From JACMLD01 sp044227095 (GTDB lineage Bacteria; Bacteroidota; Bacteroidia; Chitinophagales; Chitinophagaceae): a stretch of 64,000 nt of DNA. Below, piece after piece: positions 52,647 to 61,236 of this stretch (positions are counted from its first letter, which is position 1; each line of letters starts with the position of its first letter). Position numbers and translations under genes: made by a program. The stretch covers positions 3,286,001 to 3,350,000 of the forward strand of contig JBGAFV010000001.1 in assembly GCA_044227095.1 (NCBI GenBank), read 5' to 3'. The notes beneath the pieces are model-generated. The model saw only the letters and a program-made list of their open reading frames with translations, was not told where the DNA came from and did not search any database.

Positions 52647-52682
52647 AAAACCTCCTTTTGCATTTGCGCAGAAGGAGGTTTT
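52647..52682 (-). terminator. terminator of msrA
   Basis: AAAACCTCCTT pairs with AAGGAGGTTTT (11 bp) across a 14-nt loop; on the minus strand it ends in a T-run, 24 bp past the msrA stop. Confidence 0.87.
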
Positions 52683-52705
52683 AATTGCATAATGGGACGA
52701 TGGTA

Positions 52706-53383
52706 TTATTTATGCCTTAATTTATTTTTGAAAACTTTTTCAAATTTCTCAAGTTTAGGACGGATAACATAATAGCAATACGGCGCAGAACCATTGTTGT
52801 TATAATAATCCTGGTGATATTTTTCGGCTGAATAGAAATTTTTAAATGGCTCTACTGCTGTTACAATAGGATTAGGAAAAGCGCCGCTTTTATCCAGGTC
52901 TACTTTATATTTCTCTGCTTTCTTATGTTGTTCTGCATTGTGGTAAAATATAACGCTCCTGTATTGAGGGCCAACATCATTTCCCTGTTTGTTTAGTGTG
53001 GTAGGGTCGTGCGTTTGCCAGAAAACTTCCAGTAGTTCGTCATAAGTTATTTTAGCAGGGTCATATACAATCTGAACCACTTCTGCGTGGCCGGTATTTT
53101 TTTCGCATACCTGCTCGTAAGTTGGGTTAACAACATGTCCGCCACTATAACCGCTGGTTACTTTCAGTACGCCTTCCAGTTCCTGGAAAACGGCTTCTGT
53201 ACACCAGAAGCAACCGGTGCCAAAAGTGGCAGTATCGGTTTTTATATTTGATTCCGCATTAACAGCCGGAACAGCTGCATTGGTTAAATTACTCATTGTC
53301 TTATTGGGATTTAAATTATTGTTACAGGCAGCAAGTGCTGCTATACCTACCAGTGTGTTTGTTAACAACAGTAAAAGCTTCAT
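52706..53383 (-). CDS. msrA: peptide-methionine (S)-S-oxide reductase, lipoprotein form
   Basis: 225 residues from ATG 53383 (MKLLLLLTNTLVGIAALAAC, lipobox ending at about Cys20); earlier in-frame starts up to 53500 would bury the signal. The active-site motif FGTGCFWCTEAVFQ holds the catalytic Cys, then VTSGYSGGHVVNPTYEQVCEKNTGHAEVVQIVYDP and QYRSVIFYHN are standard MsrA segments. It reduces methionine-S-sulfoxide in proteins, here probably at the periplasmic face. No MsrB is fused. Confidence 0.94.
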   Translation of the reverse strand: MKLLLLLTNTLVGIAALAACNNNLNPNKTMSNLTNAAVPAVNAESNIKTDTATFGTGCFWCTEAVFQELEGVLKVTSGYSGGHVVNPTYEQVCEKNTGHAEVVQIVYDPAKITYDELLEVFWQTHDPTTLNKQGNDVGPQYRSVIFYHNAEQHKKAEKYKVDLDKSGAFPNPIVTAVEPFKNFYSAEKYHQDYYNNNGSAPYCYYVIRPKLEKFEKVFKNKLRHK

Positions 53384-53750
53384 GGTATATTCTTTTAGTC
53401 TGTTCATTTTTTCAAATTTCGTGCAAAATATTCTTATAATAACCGGTGTTTTGTAAGCCGGGCGACAGATGCCGGTTTTTATGATTCTGCTAACAGGCAT
53501 GTATCTTTAAATAACAAAACTATTTACGTAAAGTTGAGAAGACAGATTTTTGGAAGGGATAAGGTTTTGTTAAGGGAGAAAATGATGAATAGAATAAAAA
53601 TTGAACAATGAATAGAACAGGACTATATCCTGTCCTATTGTACATCGCCCTTTCAGGGCTTTACTTTTGCCTATAGACGAACGAGCCCTGAAAGGGCGAT
53701 GTATAAACAGCGATGGGTGAAGCCCATCGCAATAGTAATAACACAAACAA
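53384..53750. other. 367-bp gap with an inverted pair of hairpin elements
   Basis: No gene. After AT-rich leader DNA of msrA, 53617-53729 holds two paired-hairpin elements head to head (see separate entry). Confidence 0.7.
53617..53729. repeat. inverted pair of paired-hairpin elements, copies 5 and 6
   Basis: Minus-strand copy: A 53646-53660 (AGCCCT-GAA-AGGGCG), linker ATGTACAATAG, B 53617-53634 (ACAGGAT-ATA-GTCCTGT). Plus-strand copy: A 53684-53698 (AGCCCT-GAA-AGGGCG), linker ATGTATAAACAG, B 53711-53729 (CGATGGGT-GAA-GCCCATCG). The two A hairpins face each other across 23 bp. B stems differ completely in sequence yet both pair, with a T-G wobble next to the loop. Confidence 0.88.
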
Positions 53751-54641
53751 CTATTCTTTATTAACTAATTTATAAATCATCTCCGACACATCAGCCATTG
53801 CGCTAATGCCTGCTTTATCATCAATAAGATTTTTAGAAAGTAGTACAAGCACATACTTTTTTCCGTTAGGAAGAAAAACAATACCACTATCGTGATGAAT
53901 GCCTGTTATCCAACCGGTTTTGTGCGCCACTTTTACATCAGCAGGAAGTTTGGCGGGAATGATATCATTGAATTTTTGATCCAATAAAATTTTAATCATA
54001 GCCTCAGATGCGGCAGGACTTACTATTTTGTCGTTGGCCATTTGTTCAAACAATAAAGAAAGGTCAAAGGCGCTTACTACATTGTTTAATCCTTTATCAT
54101 ATGCTTTGTTGTCTTCTACGCCGCGTAAAACTTTTATATCGGTAGTGCCCAGCTTTTGTATTGTGTTCATTACGTTTACAGCGCCTAGTTTCTCTATTAC
54201 AATATTGGTGGCAAGGTTGCTGCTGTAAATAATCATCTGGTAAAGCAAATCGTATAAGCTTGCTTTTTCTCCAATGTGTTTGTACAATTCAAGTTCACTA
54301 TCATCTTCAGGGCTAAGCGAAAAATAACTGCTGTCTGCAATACTTTTAAAATGATTGATGATAACAATAGAATCAGTCAGTTTAAATTTTCCTTCTGCCT
54401 GTTGCTGATAAGCTTCAATAAGCACAGGCGTTTTCATAGTACTCGCGGCATGAAAAATTGAGTGTTCGTTTATATAAATTGTTTTGCCTGTTTGCAAATC
54501 TTTAAATGCAACAGCAAAATCGCCCTGTTGTTTGCTCAGCCTGCTTTCTATTTCTTTCCTTAATTTTTTTAATGATTGCGATGATGAAGTAAAGCTTATA
54601 AACAACAAGTTGCTGAAAAGCAAAAAAAGGAATTTATACAT
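53751..54641 (-). CDS. class A beta-lactamase-like serine hydrolase
   Basis: 296 residues with a signal peptide (YKFLFLLFSNLLFISFTSSS). Motifs in order: SxxK as HAASTMKTPVLIE with the nucleophile Ser, the SDN equivalent as YSSNLATNIVIE, a Glu in RGVEDNKAYDKGLNN at the omega-loop position, and KTG in VAHKTGWITGIHHDSGIV. This is the class A/D-alanyl peptidase fold; the STMK tetrad and SSN in place of SDN fit the diverged Bacteroidota 'serine hydrolase' group. True beta-lactamase activity is possible but not shown. Periplasmic. Confidence 0.85.
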   Translation of the reverse strand: MYKFLFLLFSNLLFISFTSSSQSLKKLRKEIESRLSKQQGDFAVAFKDLQTGKTIYINEHSIFHAASTMKTPVLIEAYQQQAEGKFKLTDSIVIINHFKSIADSSYFSLSPEDDSELELYKHIGEKASLYDLLYQMIIYSSNLATNIVIEKLGAVNVMNTIQKLGTTDIKVLRGVEDNKAYDKGLNNVVSAFDLSLLFEQMANDKIVSPAASEAMIKILLDQKFNDIIPAKLPADVKVAHKTGWITGIHHDSGIVFLPNGKKYVLVLLSKNLIDDKAGISAMADVSEMIYKLVNKE

Positions 54642-54706
54642 AGTTTGTATTCTGTATGCTGAATGTAAGTTAAAGTTGTTGCCCAGGGGTTATTGTTTAT
54701 AGTATT

Positions 54707-55426
54707 TTAGTTTTTATCTTTTTTTCCGCCAAGGCGAAAACGAAAACCGCATTCTGCCAGTAACATACAAGTGGCGGATTCTTTTGGTACCATAGAAATT
54801 TGAAACTGATCAATAGAAGGATTGGTATAATACTTTGACCACGCACCGTACACGTAAGAAAATTTAAACAGAAGTTTTGTGCTTGTTTTTTTGCCAAGGC
54901 CCATTTCTATTCCGGCGCCGGCGGCGGCACGCAACACCCAGTAAGATGACGCAGCACTGCTATCATAGTGCACAGAGGTTTGGTCGGTGATAGGATCGTA
55001 ACCAACATCATGTGATACGCCTGCATATGAGAAGAAAATATTGGCGCCAATACTTTCTTCAATAAAAACTTTTCCTGATTTGCCAATTGAAAACAAATCA
55101 ATGCGCAGTTTTGGCGAAAGCGTAAAAATATAATTACTGGCAGACACTACGTAATGGCCAGGCGTATTACGGAAAATGCCATTAAAGGTGGTGTCTTTTT
55201 CACTCATTTCCAGAAGGCCGGCTTCAAAGCCAAGGCTAACGGTAAATGGTTCCGTTGCAAAACTGTGCAGATAGCCACACAATACACCTGCACCTGTTTT
55301 AGGATAATTTTTTTTATAGCCGCCCATAGGAAGGCTCATCTGGAAGGTTAGGGATAAAGAATTTTGCTGTGCCTGAGATGGTGCAAGCAGCAGTAGCAAG
55401 AAACCTGAAAAAAAAATCTTGCGCAT
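54707..55426 (-). CDS. hypothetical outer-membrane barrel protein
   Basis: 239 residues: signal peptide (IFFSGFLLLLLAPSQAQ) and alternating strands (NSLSLTFQMSLPMGGYKKNY; HYVVSASNYIFTLSPKLRIDLF; SYWVLRAAAGAGIEMGLGKKTSTKLLFKFSYVYG), ending in ECGFRFRLGGKK. It resembles small PorT-like or OmpW-like barrels but lacks a family signature I can name. It shares a divergent promoter region with the MutS2-like gene. Confidence 0.62.
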   Translation of the reverse strand: MRKIFFSGFLLLLLAPSQAQQNSLSLTFQMSLPMGGYKKNYPKTGAGVLCGYLHSFATEPFTVSLGFEAGLLEMSEKDTTFNGIFRNTPGHYVVSASNYIFTLSPKLRIDLFSIGKSGKVFIEESIGANIFFSYAGVSHDVGYDPITDQTSVHYDSSAASSYWVLRAAAGAGIEMGLGKKTSTKLLFKFSYVYGAWSKYYTNPSIDQFQISMVPKESATCMLLAECGFRFRLGGKKDKN

Positions 55427-55478
55427 AATAAGCGTCTGTCTTACTAAATATACGCTTTAATTGATGCTTTTGCAAAGC

Positions 55479-55510
55479 TTGGTTAACAATACGCCAATGT
55501 CTTACCTTTG
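55479..55510 (+). promoter_or_regulatory. promoter of the MutS2-like gene
   Basis: TTG (55479-55481), 21 bp, then TACCTTTG (55503-55510), an exact TAnnTTTG, 37 bp before the ATG at 55548. On the opposite strand TATATTTA (about 55446-55453) with TTTG about 20 bp upstream suits the barrel gene at 55426, so the two promoters overlap. Confidence 0.68.
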
Positions 55511-55547
55511 CCTGTTACAAAAACAAAGTAAAAGAGGCAGATAAGAC

Positions 55548-57680
55548 ATGATTAAATTTTTTCCGGAATCGGCATTGGTGCAACTTGAATTTGAAAAGGT
55601 GAAAGTGCTGGTGGCAGCGTATTGCAAAACAGAATATGCAAAAACAAAAACTGCAAACCTCCGCATTCATACCCGCAAAGAATATATAGAGCTGGAATTG
55701 CAGCAGGCCCACGAATACAAACTGATTATTCAAACCGGCCAGTATTTTCCTAACGATTATGTGCCCAACCTTACAAAAGAATTAAAACTGCTGGGCATAC
55801 CCGGTGCTTTTCTTACAGGAGAAGATTTTATGGGCATCCGCAAACTGGCGGATAACCTGCAAAATATTTTTCGCTGGTTTGATAGCGAAAAACGCATTGC
55901 TTATCCTGCACTAACAAAAGTGATTGAAAATACTTACTACGAAAAAACAATCATTGCTTTAATAGATGAAGTGCTGGATGATAATGGCCAGGTAAAAGAC
56001 AGCGCCAGCGAAACGCTTGCGGCTATACGCATGGGCCTTTACCGCAAACGCAACGAGCTGCGCAAACTTTTTGACAGAATACTAAGCAAACTAAACAAAG
56101 CCGGCTATGTGGCAGATATAGAAGAATCTTTCTTAAACGGAAGAAGGGTAGTGGCTTTATATGCAGAACAGAAACGCCAGGTTAAAGGCATACTGCATGG
56201 AGAAAGTGATACGCGGAGAACAGCTTTTATTGAACCCGAAGAAACCATTGAGCTGAACAATGATATCTTCTCGCTGGAGAATGAAGAGAAAAAGGAAGTG
56301 TACCGCATACTGCGTGAGCTAACAGCGAAGCTTTCCGTATATGCATCGCTGTTACAAACCTACAGCAATGTACTGGGCGAATATGATTTTATTAATGCCA
56401 AAGCAAAACTTGCTATTGATGTAAATGGCAATTACCCGCAACTGGTAGATAAAGCACACGTGCATCTTGTACAAGCCTATCACCCTTTATTGTTTTTATA
56501 CAATCAGCGTGACAAAAAGCCTACTATTCCTACAAACATAACACTTGATGAACGCAACAGGATATTGGTTGTTTCTGGTCCTAACGCAGGTGGTAAAACA
56601 GTTACACTTAAAACCGTTGGTTTATTGCAACTGATGTTGCAGAGCGGTTTGCTGGTGCCCGTGCACCCAACATCGCAAATGGGTATTTTTAAACAGATCA
56701 TGATTCATATTGGCGATACGCAGAGCCTTGAATTCGATTTAAGTACTTACAGTTCTCATTTAAAAAACATGAAGTACTTTATGGAAAACGCCAATGGCAA
56801 AACACTTTTTTTTATTGATGAGTTGGGCAGCGGCAGTGATCCTAATCTTGGTGGTGCATTTGCAGAAGTAATACTGGAAGAGCTTTGCAAAAAGCATTCC
56901 ATGGGTATTGTAACCACGCATTATCTCAACTTAAAAATAATGGCCAATAAAACACCAGGCATTATTAACGGTGCCATGGCATTTGATGAAAAAAGCCTTT
57001 TGCCTTTATTTAAATTGTTGGTGGGAAAGCCGGGTAGCTCTTATACTTTTTCCATTGCAGAAAGAATTGGCCTCGATAAAAAACTGATAGAACGTGCCCG
57101 TCATCTTGTAGATGAAGATCACTTTAAGCTTGATAAACTGCTTAACCGCACCGAGCAGGATCTGCAAACCATAGACAAAGAGAAGAAAGAATTGCAAAAA
57201 ATGATGAAGGAGAATGAACGGCTGAAAAAAGAAATGGAGCAATTATTAGACAAAGAGAAGCATAAACAACAGGTAGAAATATTAAAACACCAGAACCAGG
57301 TTAATGAAAACCGTATTGCTTACCTCAAAGACATGGAACGCAAATTAAAACAACTTGTGTTTGACTGGAGAAAAGCAGAAACCAACGATGATAAAAAGGA
57401 AGTGATGAAGCAAATGCATACGCTATTGTTTAACCAGAACCAGAAGCAGGTTGCAGAAAAAGTAAAGAAGAAGATCAATTTAAAGTATGATGAAGTTGGT
57501 GGCGATATAAAAGTGGGCATTAAAGTTTTAATGAAAAAAAATCACCAGGTTGGAGAAGTATTAGAACTGCGCGGAAAGAAAGCCATTGTAAAATTGGGTA
57601 TGCTGCCCATTACTGTAGATATAGCTCAGTTAGTAGTGGTAAAAGATAAACCGATAGAAGAGACTAAAGCCAGTTCATAG
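55548..57680 (+). CDS. MutS2-like ATPase lacking the Smr domain
   Basis: 710 residues. Helical MutS core (KVLVAAYCKTEYAKTK ... LRELTAKLSVYASLLQTYS), Walker A SGPNAGGKTVTLKTVG near 341-352, FDLSTYSSHLKNM, Walker B TLFFIDELGSGSDPNLGGAFAEVILEEL and VTTHYLNLKIM, then a long coiled coil (about 525-620). MutS2 proteins usually run to ~780 residues with a C-terminal Smr nuclease domain; here the chain ends after a small beta domain (GIKVLMKKNHQVGEVLELRGKKAIVKLGMLPITV) with no Smr. A role in ribosome rescue or recombination control, known for MutS2, would then lack the nuclease part. Confidence 0.87.
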   Translation: MIKFFPESALVQLEFEKVKVLVAAYCKTEYAKTKTANLRIHTRKEYIELELQQAHEYKLIIQTGQYFPNDYVPNLTKELKLLGIPGAFLTGEDFMGIRKLADNLQNIFRWFDSEKRIAYPALTKVIENTYYEKTIIALIDEVLDDNGQVKDSASETLAAIRMGLYRKRNELRKLFDRILSKLNKAGYVADIEESFLNGRRVVALYAEQKRQVKGILHGESDTRRTAFIEPEETIELNNDIFSLENEEKKEVYRILRELTAKLSVYASLLQTYSNVLGEYDFINAKAKLAIDVNGNYPQLVDKAHVHLVQAYHPLLFLYNQRDKKPTIPTNITLDERNRILVVSGPNAGGKTVTLKTVGLLQLMLQSGLLVPVHPTSQMGIFKQIMIHIGDTQSLEFDLSTYSSHLKNMKYFMENANGKTLFFIDELGSGSDPNLGGAFAEVILEELCKKHSMGIVTTHYLNLKIMANKTPGIINGAMAFDEKSLLPLFKLLVGKPGSSYTFSIAERIGLDKKLIERARHLVDEDHFKLDKLLNRTEQDLQTIDKEKKELQKMMKENERLKKEMEQLLDKEKHKQQVEILKHQNQVNENRIAYLKDMERKLKQLVFDWRKAETNDDKKEVMKQMHTLLFNQNQKQVAEKVKKKINLKYDEVGGDIKVGIKVLMKKNHQVGEVLELRGKKAIVKLGMLPITVDIAQLVVVKDKPIEETKASS

Positions 57681-58077
57681 TTCGGAAGTTTGGCTTGCTC
57701 CATAGGGGCAACTGGTGGGTGGTGGTTAAAATTGTAAGGGTATTCGTTCCATAGGAATCCCGCATGTTTGCGGGATTGCATTTGAATTACCATTAGCATC
57801 AAGCGTACCTATGGCACGCAATCTCATTCTTGATTGTTTCTACCCATGAAATGTTCCTACGGAACATATTTCAAGCATTCAGCGTTTATGACTTTTTACT
57901 TTTATATTCTTACTGAACTTCGTTCAAAATAAAACGGTTCTCATCGGATTCCCTTAGCGTTCTTTGCCCCGTTATGTGCTTTGCTTGCAAACCACTCAGT
58001 TTTTGAAAGGTTTGCTTTATCTTACGCTTACGAATAAACCCTGAGCCTTACTACATACACCTTTAACCTTTTTTGCC
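57681..58077. other. 397-bp gap with a second class of hairpins
   Basis: No gene. Holds GTTCC-ATA-GGAAT (about 57745-57757), AATCCCGC-ATGTTT-GCGGGATT (57756-57777) and GAAATGTTCC-TAC-GGAACATATTTC (57848-57872, with one bulge), then GAACTTCGTTC and AT-rich DNA. These resemble the A/B pair in layout but use different stem and loop sequences. Confidence 0.65.
57756..57872. repeat. hairpins of a second repeat class
   Basis: Perfect 8-bp stem at 57756-57777 and a TGTTCC-TAC-GGAACA hairpin (57852-57866) extended by GAAA/TTTC. No T-run follows either, so termination is not the obvious role. Confidence 0.6.
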
Positions 58078-59394
58078 ATGACCATACTGATTGTTGTTTG
58101 CTGTATACTTCTGCTGATATTATTAATTACCTGGGCAAAATTTAATGCCTTTCTTGCATTTTTAATTGTATCACTAATTGCCGGAGCATTACTGGGTATT
58201 CATTTAGATGTATTAACCAAATCTATTAAAAAAGGAATTGGCGATATGCTGGGCGAACTGGTAATTATTATTTGTCTTGGCGCCATGCTTGGTAAACTTG
58301 TAGCAGAAAGTGGCGCTGCGCAAAAAATATCGCAGGTAATGATGAATGTGTTTGGCAAAAAACATATTCACTGGGCATTAACCGTAACAGGATTTATTGT
58401 AGGTATCCCTTTATTTTACAATGTTGGTTTTGTATTGCTGGTACCACTTGTGTTTTCGGTAATGTACCAAACAAAATTGCCAGCAGTTTTTTTAGGGGTT
58501 TCTATGTTGGCGGCATTATCGGTTACACATGGCTTTCTTCCGCCGCATCCTTCTCCCGCTGCATTGGTAGCGCAGTTTCATGCTAACCTCGGCACTACAT
58601 TGTTATACGGAATGGCCATTGCAATTCCTACAGTAGTTATTGCAGGTCCATTGTTTGCGCAAACCTGCAGAAATATTGTGTCTGTTCCTTTAAAAACCTT
58701 TGAGCAAAAAACAATTCCTGCTAATCAGTTACCAGGAACAGGCAATAGCTTTCTCTCATCATTATTGCCTGTTTTATTGCTGGCATTATCTACCATACTG
58801 CCGTTGATGAACATTCAAAACCCTGCAATACAACAACTGGTTGCTTTAATTGGCGATCCTGCAATTGTAATGCTCATCTCCTTGTTAGTAGCAACTTATA
58901 CCCTTGGTATAGCAATGGGTAAAAACATGCAGACCATTATGAATTTTTATGGCGATGCAGTAAAAGACATTGCTGTTATTTTATTAATTGTAGCAGGCGC
59001 CGGTGCGCTGAAACAGGTTTTTACAGACAGTGGTGTAAGCACTACTATTGCAAACGGTCTTCAAACATTATCCATCAACCCGCTTATTCTGGGCTGGCTT
59101 ATTGCGGCTATTATACGTGTATGTCTAGGATCGGCCACAGTAGCGGGTTTAACAGCAGCAGGCATTATTGCACCAATGATGGCAACTGCGCATGTGCATC
59201 CCAGCTTGATGGTACTGTCTATTGGAGCAGGAAGCCTCATGTTCTCTCATGTAAATGATGCAGGTTTCTGGTTGTTCAAAGAATATTTTAACTTGTCAAT
59301 GAAAGATACCATTCGCTCATGGTCGCTTATGGAAACAATTGTAGCCGTTTGTGGTTTAGCCGGTGTATTGGTTTTAAATATTTTTGTAAAATAA
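58078..59394 (+). CDS. GntP family gluconate:H+ symporter
   Basis: 438 residues with about twelve membrane helices. AFLAFLIVSLIAGALLGI, LGAMLGKLVAESGAAQKIS, GFIVGIPLFYNVGFVLLVPLVF and HGFLPPHPSPAALV are characteristic GntP segments, the last being near the substrate site; GSATVAGLTAAGIIAPM lies in a late helix. Carries gluconate or related hydroxy-acids inward with protons. RidA and a D-threonine-aldolase-like enzyme follow in the same direction, so the true substrate could be a D-hydroxy-amino acid or hydroxy acid. Confidence 0.92.
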   Translation: MTILIVVCCILLLILLITWAKFNAFLAFLIVSLIAGALLGIHLDVLTKSIKKGIGDMLGELVIIICLGAMLGKLVAESGAAQKISQVMMNVFGKKHIHWALTVTGFIVGIPLFYNVGFVLLVPLVFSVMYQTKLPAVFLGVSMLAALSVTHGFLPPHPSPAALVAQFHANLGTTLLYGMAIAIPTVVIAGPLFAQTCRNIVSVPLKTFEQKTIPANQLPGTGNSFLSSLLPVLLLALSTILPLMNIQNPAIQQLVALIGDPAIVMLISLLVATYTLGIAMGKNMQTIMNFYGDAVKDIAVILLIVAGAGALKQVFTDSGVSTTIANGLQTLSINPLILGWLIAAIIRVCLGSATVAGLTAAGIIAPMMATAHVHPSLMVLSIGAGSLMFSHVNDAGFWLFKEYFNLSMKDTIRSWSLMETIVAVCGLAGVLVLNIFVK

Positions 59395-59400
59395 TTTTTT

Positions 59401-59871
59401 ATGGATAGCAATAACATTGAACAAAAGCTGAAGGAAATGGGATTAGTGTTTCCGCAAATGCCAGCGTCAAAAGGTATTTACAAACGTTGCCTTACCGTAG
59501 GAAACTTTCTCTATGTATCTGGTCATGTGTCTGTGCATGCAGACGGAAAATTCTTCACCGGCAAAGTAGGCGTAGATCTTACAGAAGAGCAGGGAAAATT
59601 GGCAGCACGCCAATGCGCATTAGGTATTTTGTGTTCTATTAAAGATCATCTCGGCAGTTTTGATAAATTAAAGAGAGTGATAAAATTGCTGGGTATGGTT
59701 AATAGCAGCCCAACTTTTGAAAAGCATGCGCTTATTGTAAATGGTTGCAGCGAATTGTTTGTGCAATTAATGGGAGAAGAAAATGGTATTGGTGTGCGCA
59801 GTGCTGTTGGTATGGGTTCATTGCCAGGCAATGTAGCTGTTGAAGTAGAAGGCATGTTTGAGTTGCATTGA
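59401..59871 (+). CDS. RidA family protein
   Basis: 156 residues, slightly longer than the ~128 of E. coli RidA. Visible: GIYKRCLTVGNFLYVSGHVSV, GKVGVDLTEEQGKLAARQCALGILCSIKDHLGSFDKLKRVIKLLGMV and the ring-lining GVRSAVGMGSLPGNVAVEVEGMF with the conserved Arg. RidA hydrolyses reactive enamine/imine intermediates from PLP dehydratases. It starts 6 bp after gntP and precedes a PLP enzyme, consistent with removing 2-aminoacrylate-type products. Confidence 0.9.
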   Translation: MDSNNIEQKLKEMGLVFPQMPASKGIYKRCLTVGNFLYVSGHVSVHADGKFFTGKVGVDLTEEQGKLAARQCALGILCSIKDHLGSFDKLKRVIKLLGMVNSSPTFEKHALIVNGCSELFVQLMGEENGIGVRSAVGMGSLPGNVAVEVEGMFELH

Positions 59872-59882
59872 GTTATTTCTTT

Positions 59883-59933
59883 GTTACCAGCAGTTGAATA
59901 TCTATTGAACATGGTTGTGTCACTCACTTGTAC
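59883..59933 (-). repeat. 50-bp dispersed box element, copy e
   Basis: On minus: GTACAAGTGAGTGACACAAC, then CATGTTCAATAGATATTCAA and CTGCTGGTAAC. The 20-bp box is at 59910-59929. It lies 12 bp after the RidA stop, in the opposite direction. Confidence 0.8.
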
Positions 59934-60114
59934 GGTATAACTTTTTTCAACACATAGGCTCAGTAGGAGCGATAGAAGCACAATAGAAGCTGTCTATGTG
60001 AATGTATTTTTTCTATGCTTTTATGTGGTAAAAGTTTATGAATAACACTCTTTTTTTACTCTGTGACAAAACTCCGTGTACTTTGTGGTAAAGAACTATA
60101 AAATAGATTTTTAA

Positions 60115-61236
60115 ATGAACGAATCAAATACCAACTGGTATCAAATAGATAATATAAACGAACTGGATTCTCCTGCCCTGGTAGTTTACCCGGAAAGAGT
60201 AAAAGCAAATATTGCAACAGCAGTAAGCATGATAGACGATGTGTTGCGTTTACGGCCACACATTAAAACCAGCAAATGCCGGGAAACAATTTTGCTAATG
60301 ATGGAAGCCGGCATTCAAAAATTTAAATGCGCTACCATTGCTGAAGCAGAAACATTAGGCTTGTGCAAAGCGCCGGATGTGTTACTGGCGTATCAGCCAA
60401 ATGGCCCAAAATTGCAGCGGTTCATCAACGTTATAAAAAAATACGACGCTACAAAATATGCATGCCTTACAGATAATAAACATGCAGCGCAGGAAATGGC
60501 CGCAGCTTTTGATTTGAATGGATTGAATGTTCCAGTATTTATAGATTTAAATGTTGGCATGAACCGTACCGGCATTACCCCCGGTGCAGAAGTAATTGAA
60601 CTGTATAAATTTTGCAGTGAACTTTCAGGCATACAGCCTGTAGGATTGCATGCTTACGATGGTCATATTCGCGATAAAGATTTTGCAGAACGCACAAAAA
60701 AATGCGATGACGCCTTTTCTATTGTTGCTACACTGCAAAAAGATCTAACATTGCGTGGTTATACAAAACCTGTTGTTATTATGGGTGGCTCTCCATCATT
60801 TTCTATTCATTGCAAAAGAAAAGAAATAGAATGCAGCCCTGGTACATTTGTTTATTGGGATAAAGGCTATAGTGATCTTTGTCCCGAACAAAAATTCCTT
60901 ACAGCAGTACTTGTTATCAGCAGAATAATTTCTTTGCCCACTACAACAGGAGTTTGTACAGATCTGGGTCATAAATCTATTGCAGCAGAAAACGAAATAA
61001 CGCGACGTGTATATTTTTTAAATGCACCCAATCTGCAACCTATTGGCCAAAGCGAAGAACATTTTGTATTGGAAGCGGGAGAAGGCCACAATTTTAAAAC
61101 AGGCGATGTATTGTACGGTTTACCTTTTCATGTTTGTCCTACAGTAGCTTTGTACGAACGTGCTATTACTATTGAAAACGGAAAGACTTCCGGTGAATGG
61201 AAAACAATTGCAAGGGATAGGGTTGTTAGTCTTTAG
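60115..61236 (+). CDS. D-TA family PLP-dependent enzyme
   Basis: 373 residues, fold-type III (alanine racemase-like) PLP enzyme of the D-threonine aldolase / D-serine dehydratase group. DSPALVVYPERVKANI opens the barrel, RPHIKTSKCRETILLMMEAGIQKFKCATIAEAETL carries the Schiff-base Lys (HIKTSK), then FIDLNVGMNRTGI, GLHAYDGHIRD and GGSPSF for phosphate binding; a C-terminal metal-binding part is EAGEGHNFKTGDVLYGLPFHVCPTVAL with His and Cys. Probably splits or deaminates a D-beta-hydroxy-amino acid. Follows gntP and ridA. Confidence 0.88.
   Translation: MNESNTNWYQIDNINELDSPALVVYPERVKANIATAVSMIDDVLRLRPHIKTSKCRETILLMMEAGIQKFKCATIAEAETLGLCKAPDVLLAYQPNGPKLQRFINVIKKYDATKYACLTDNKHAAQEMAAAFDLNGLNVPVFIDLNVGMNRTGITPGAEVIELYKFCSELSGIQPVGLHAYDGHIRDKDFAERTKKCDDAFSIVATLQKDLTLRGYTKPVVIMGGSPSFSIHCKRKEIECSPGTFVYWDKGYSDLCPEQKFLTAVLVISRIISLPTTTGVCTDLGHKSIAAENEITRRVYFLNAPNLQPIGQSEEHFVLEAGEGHNFKTGDVLYGLPFHVCPTVALYERAITIENGKTSGEWKTIARDRVVSL

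Noticed and set aside
53751..54641. Resistance beta-lactamase
   Set aside because: Motifs fit the broader serine-hydrolase group with SSN instead of SDN; antibiotic hydrolysis cannot be inferred.
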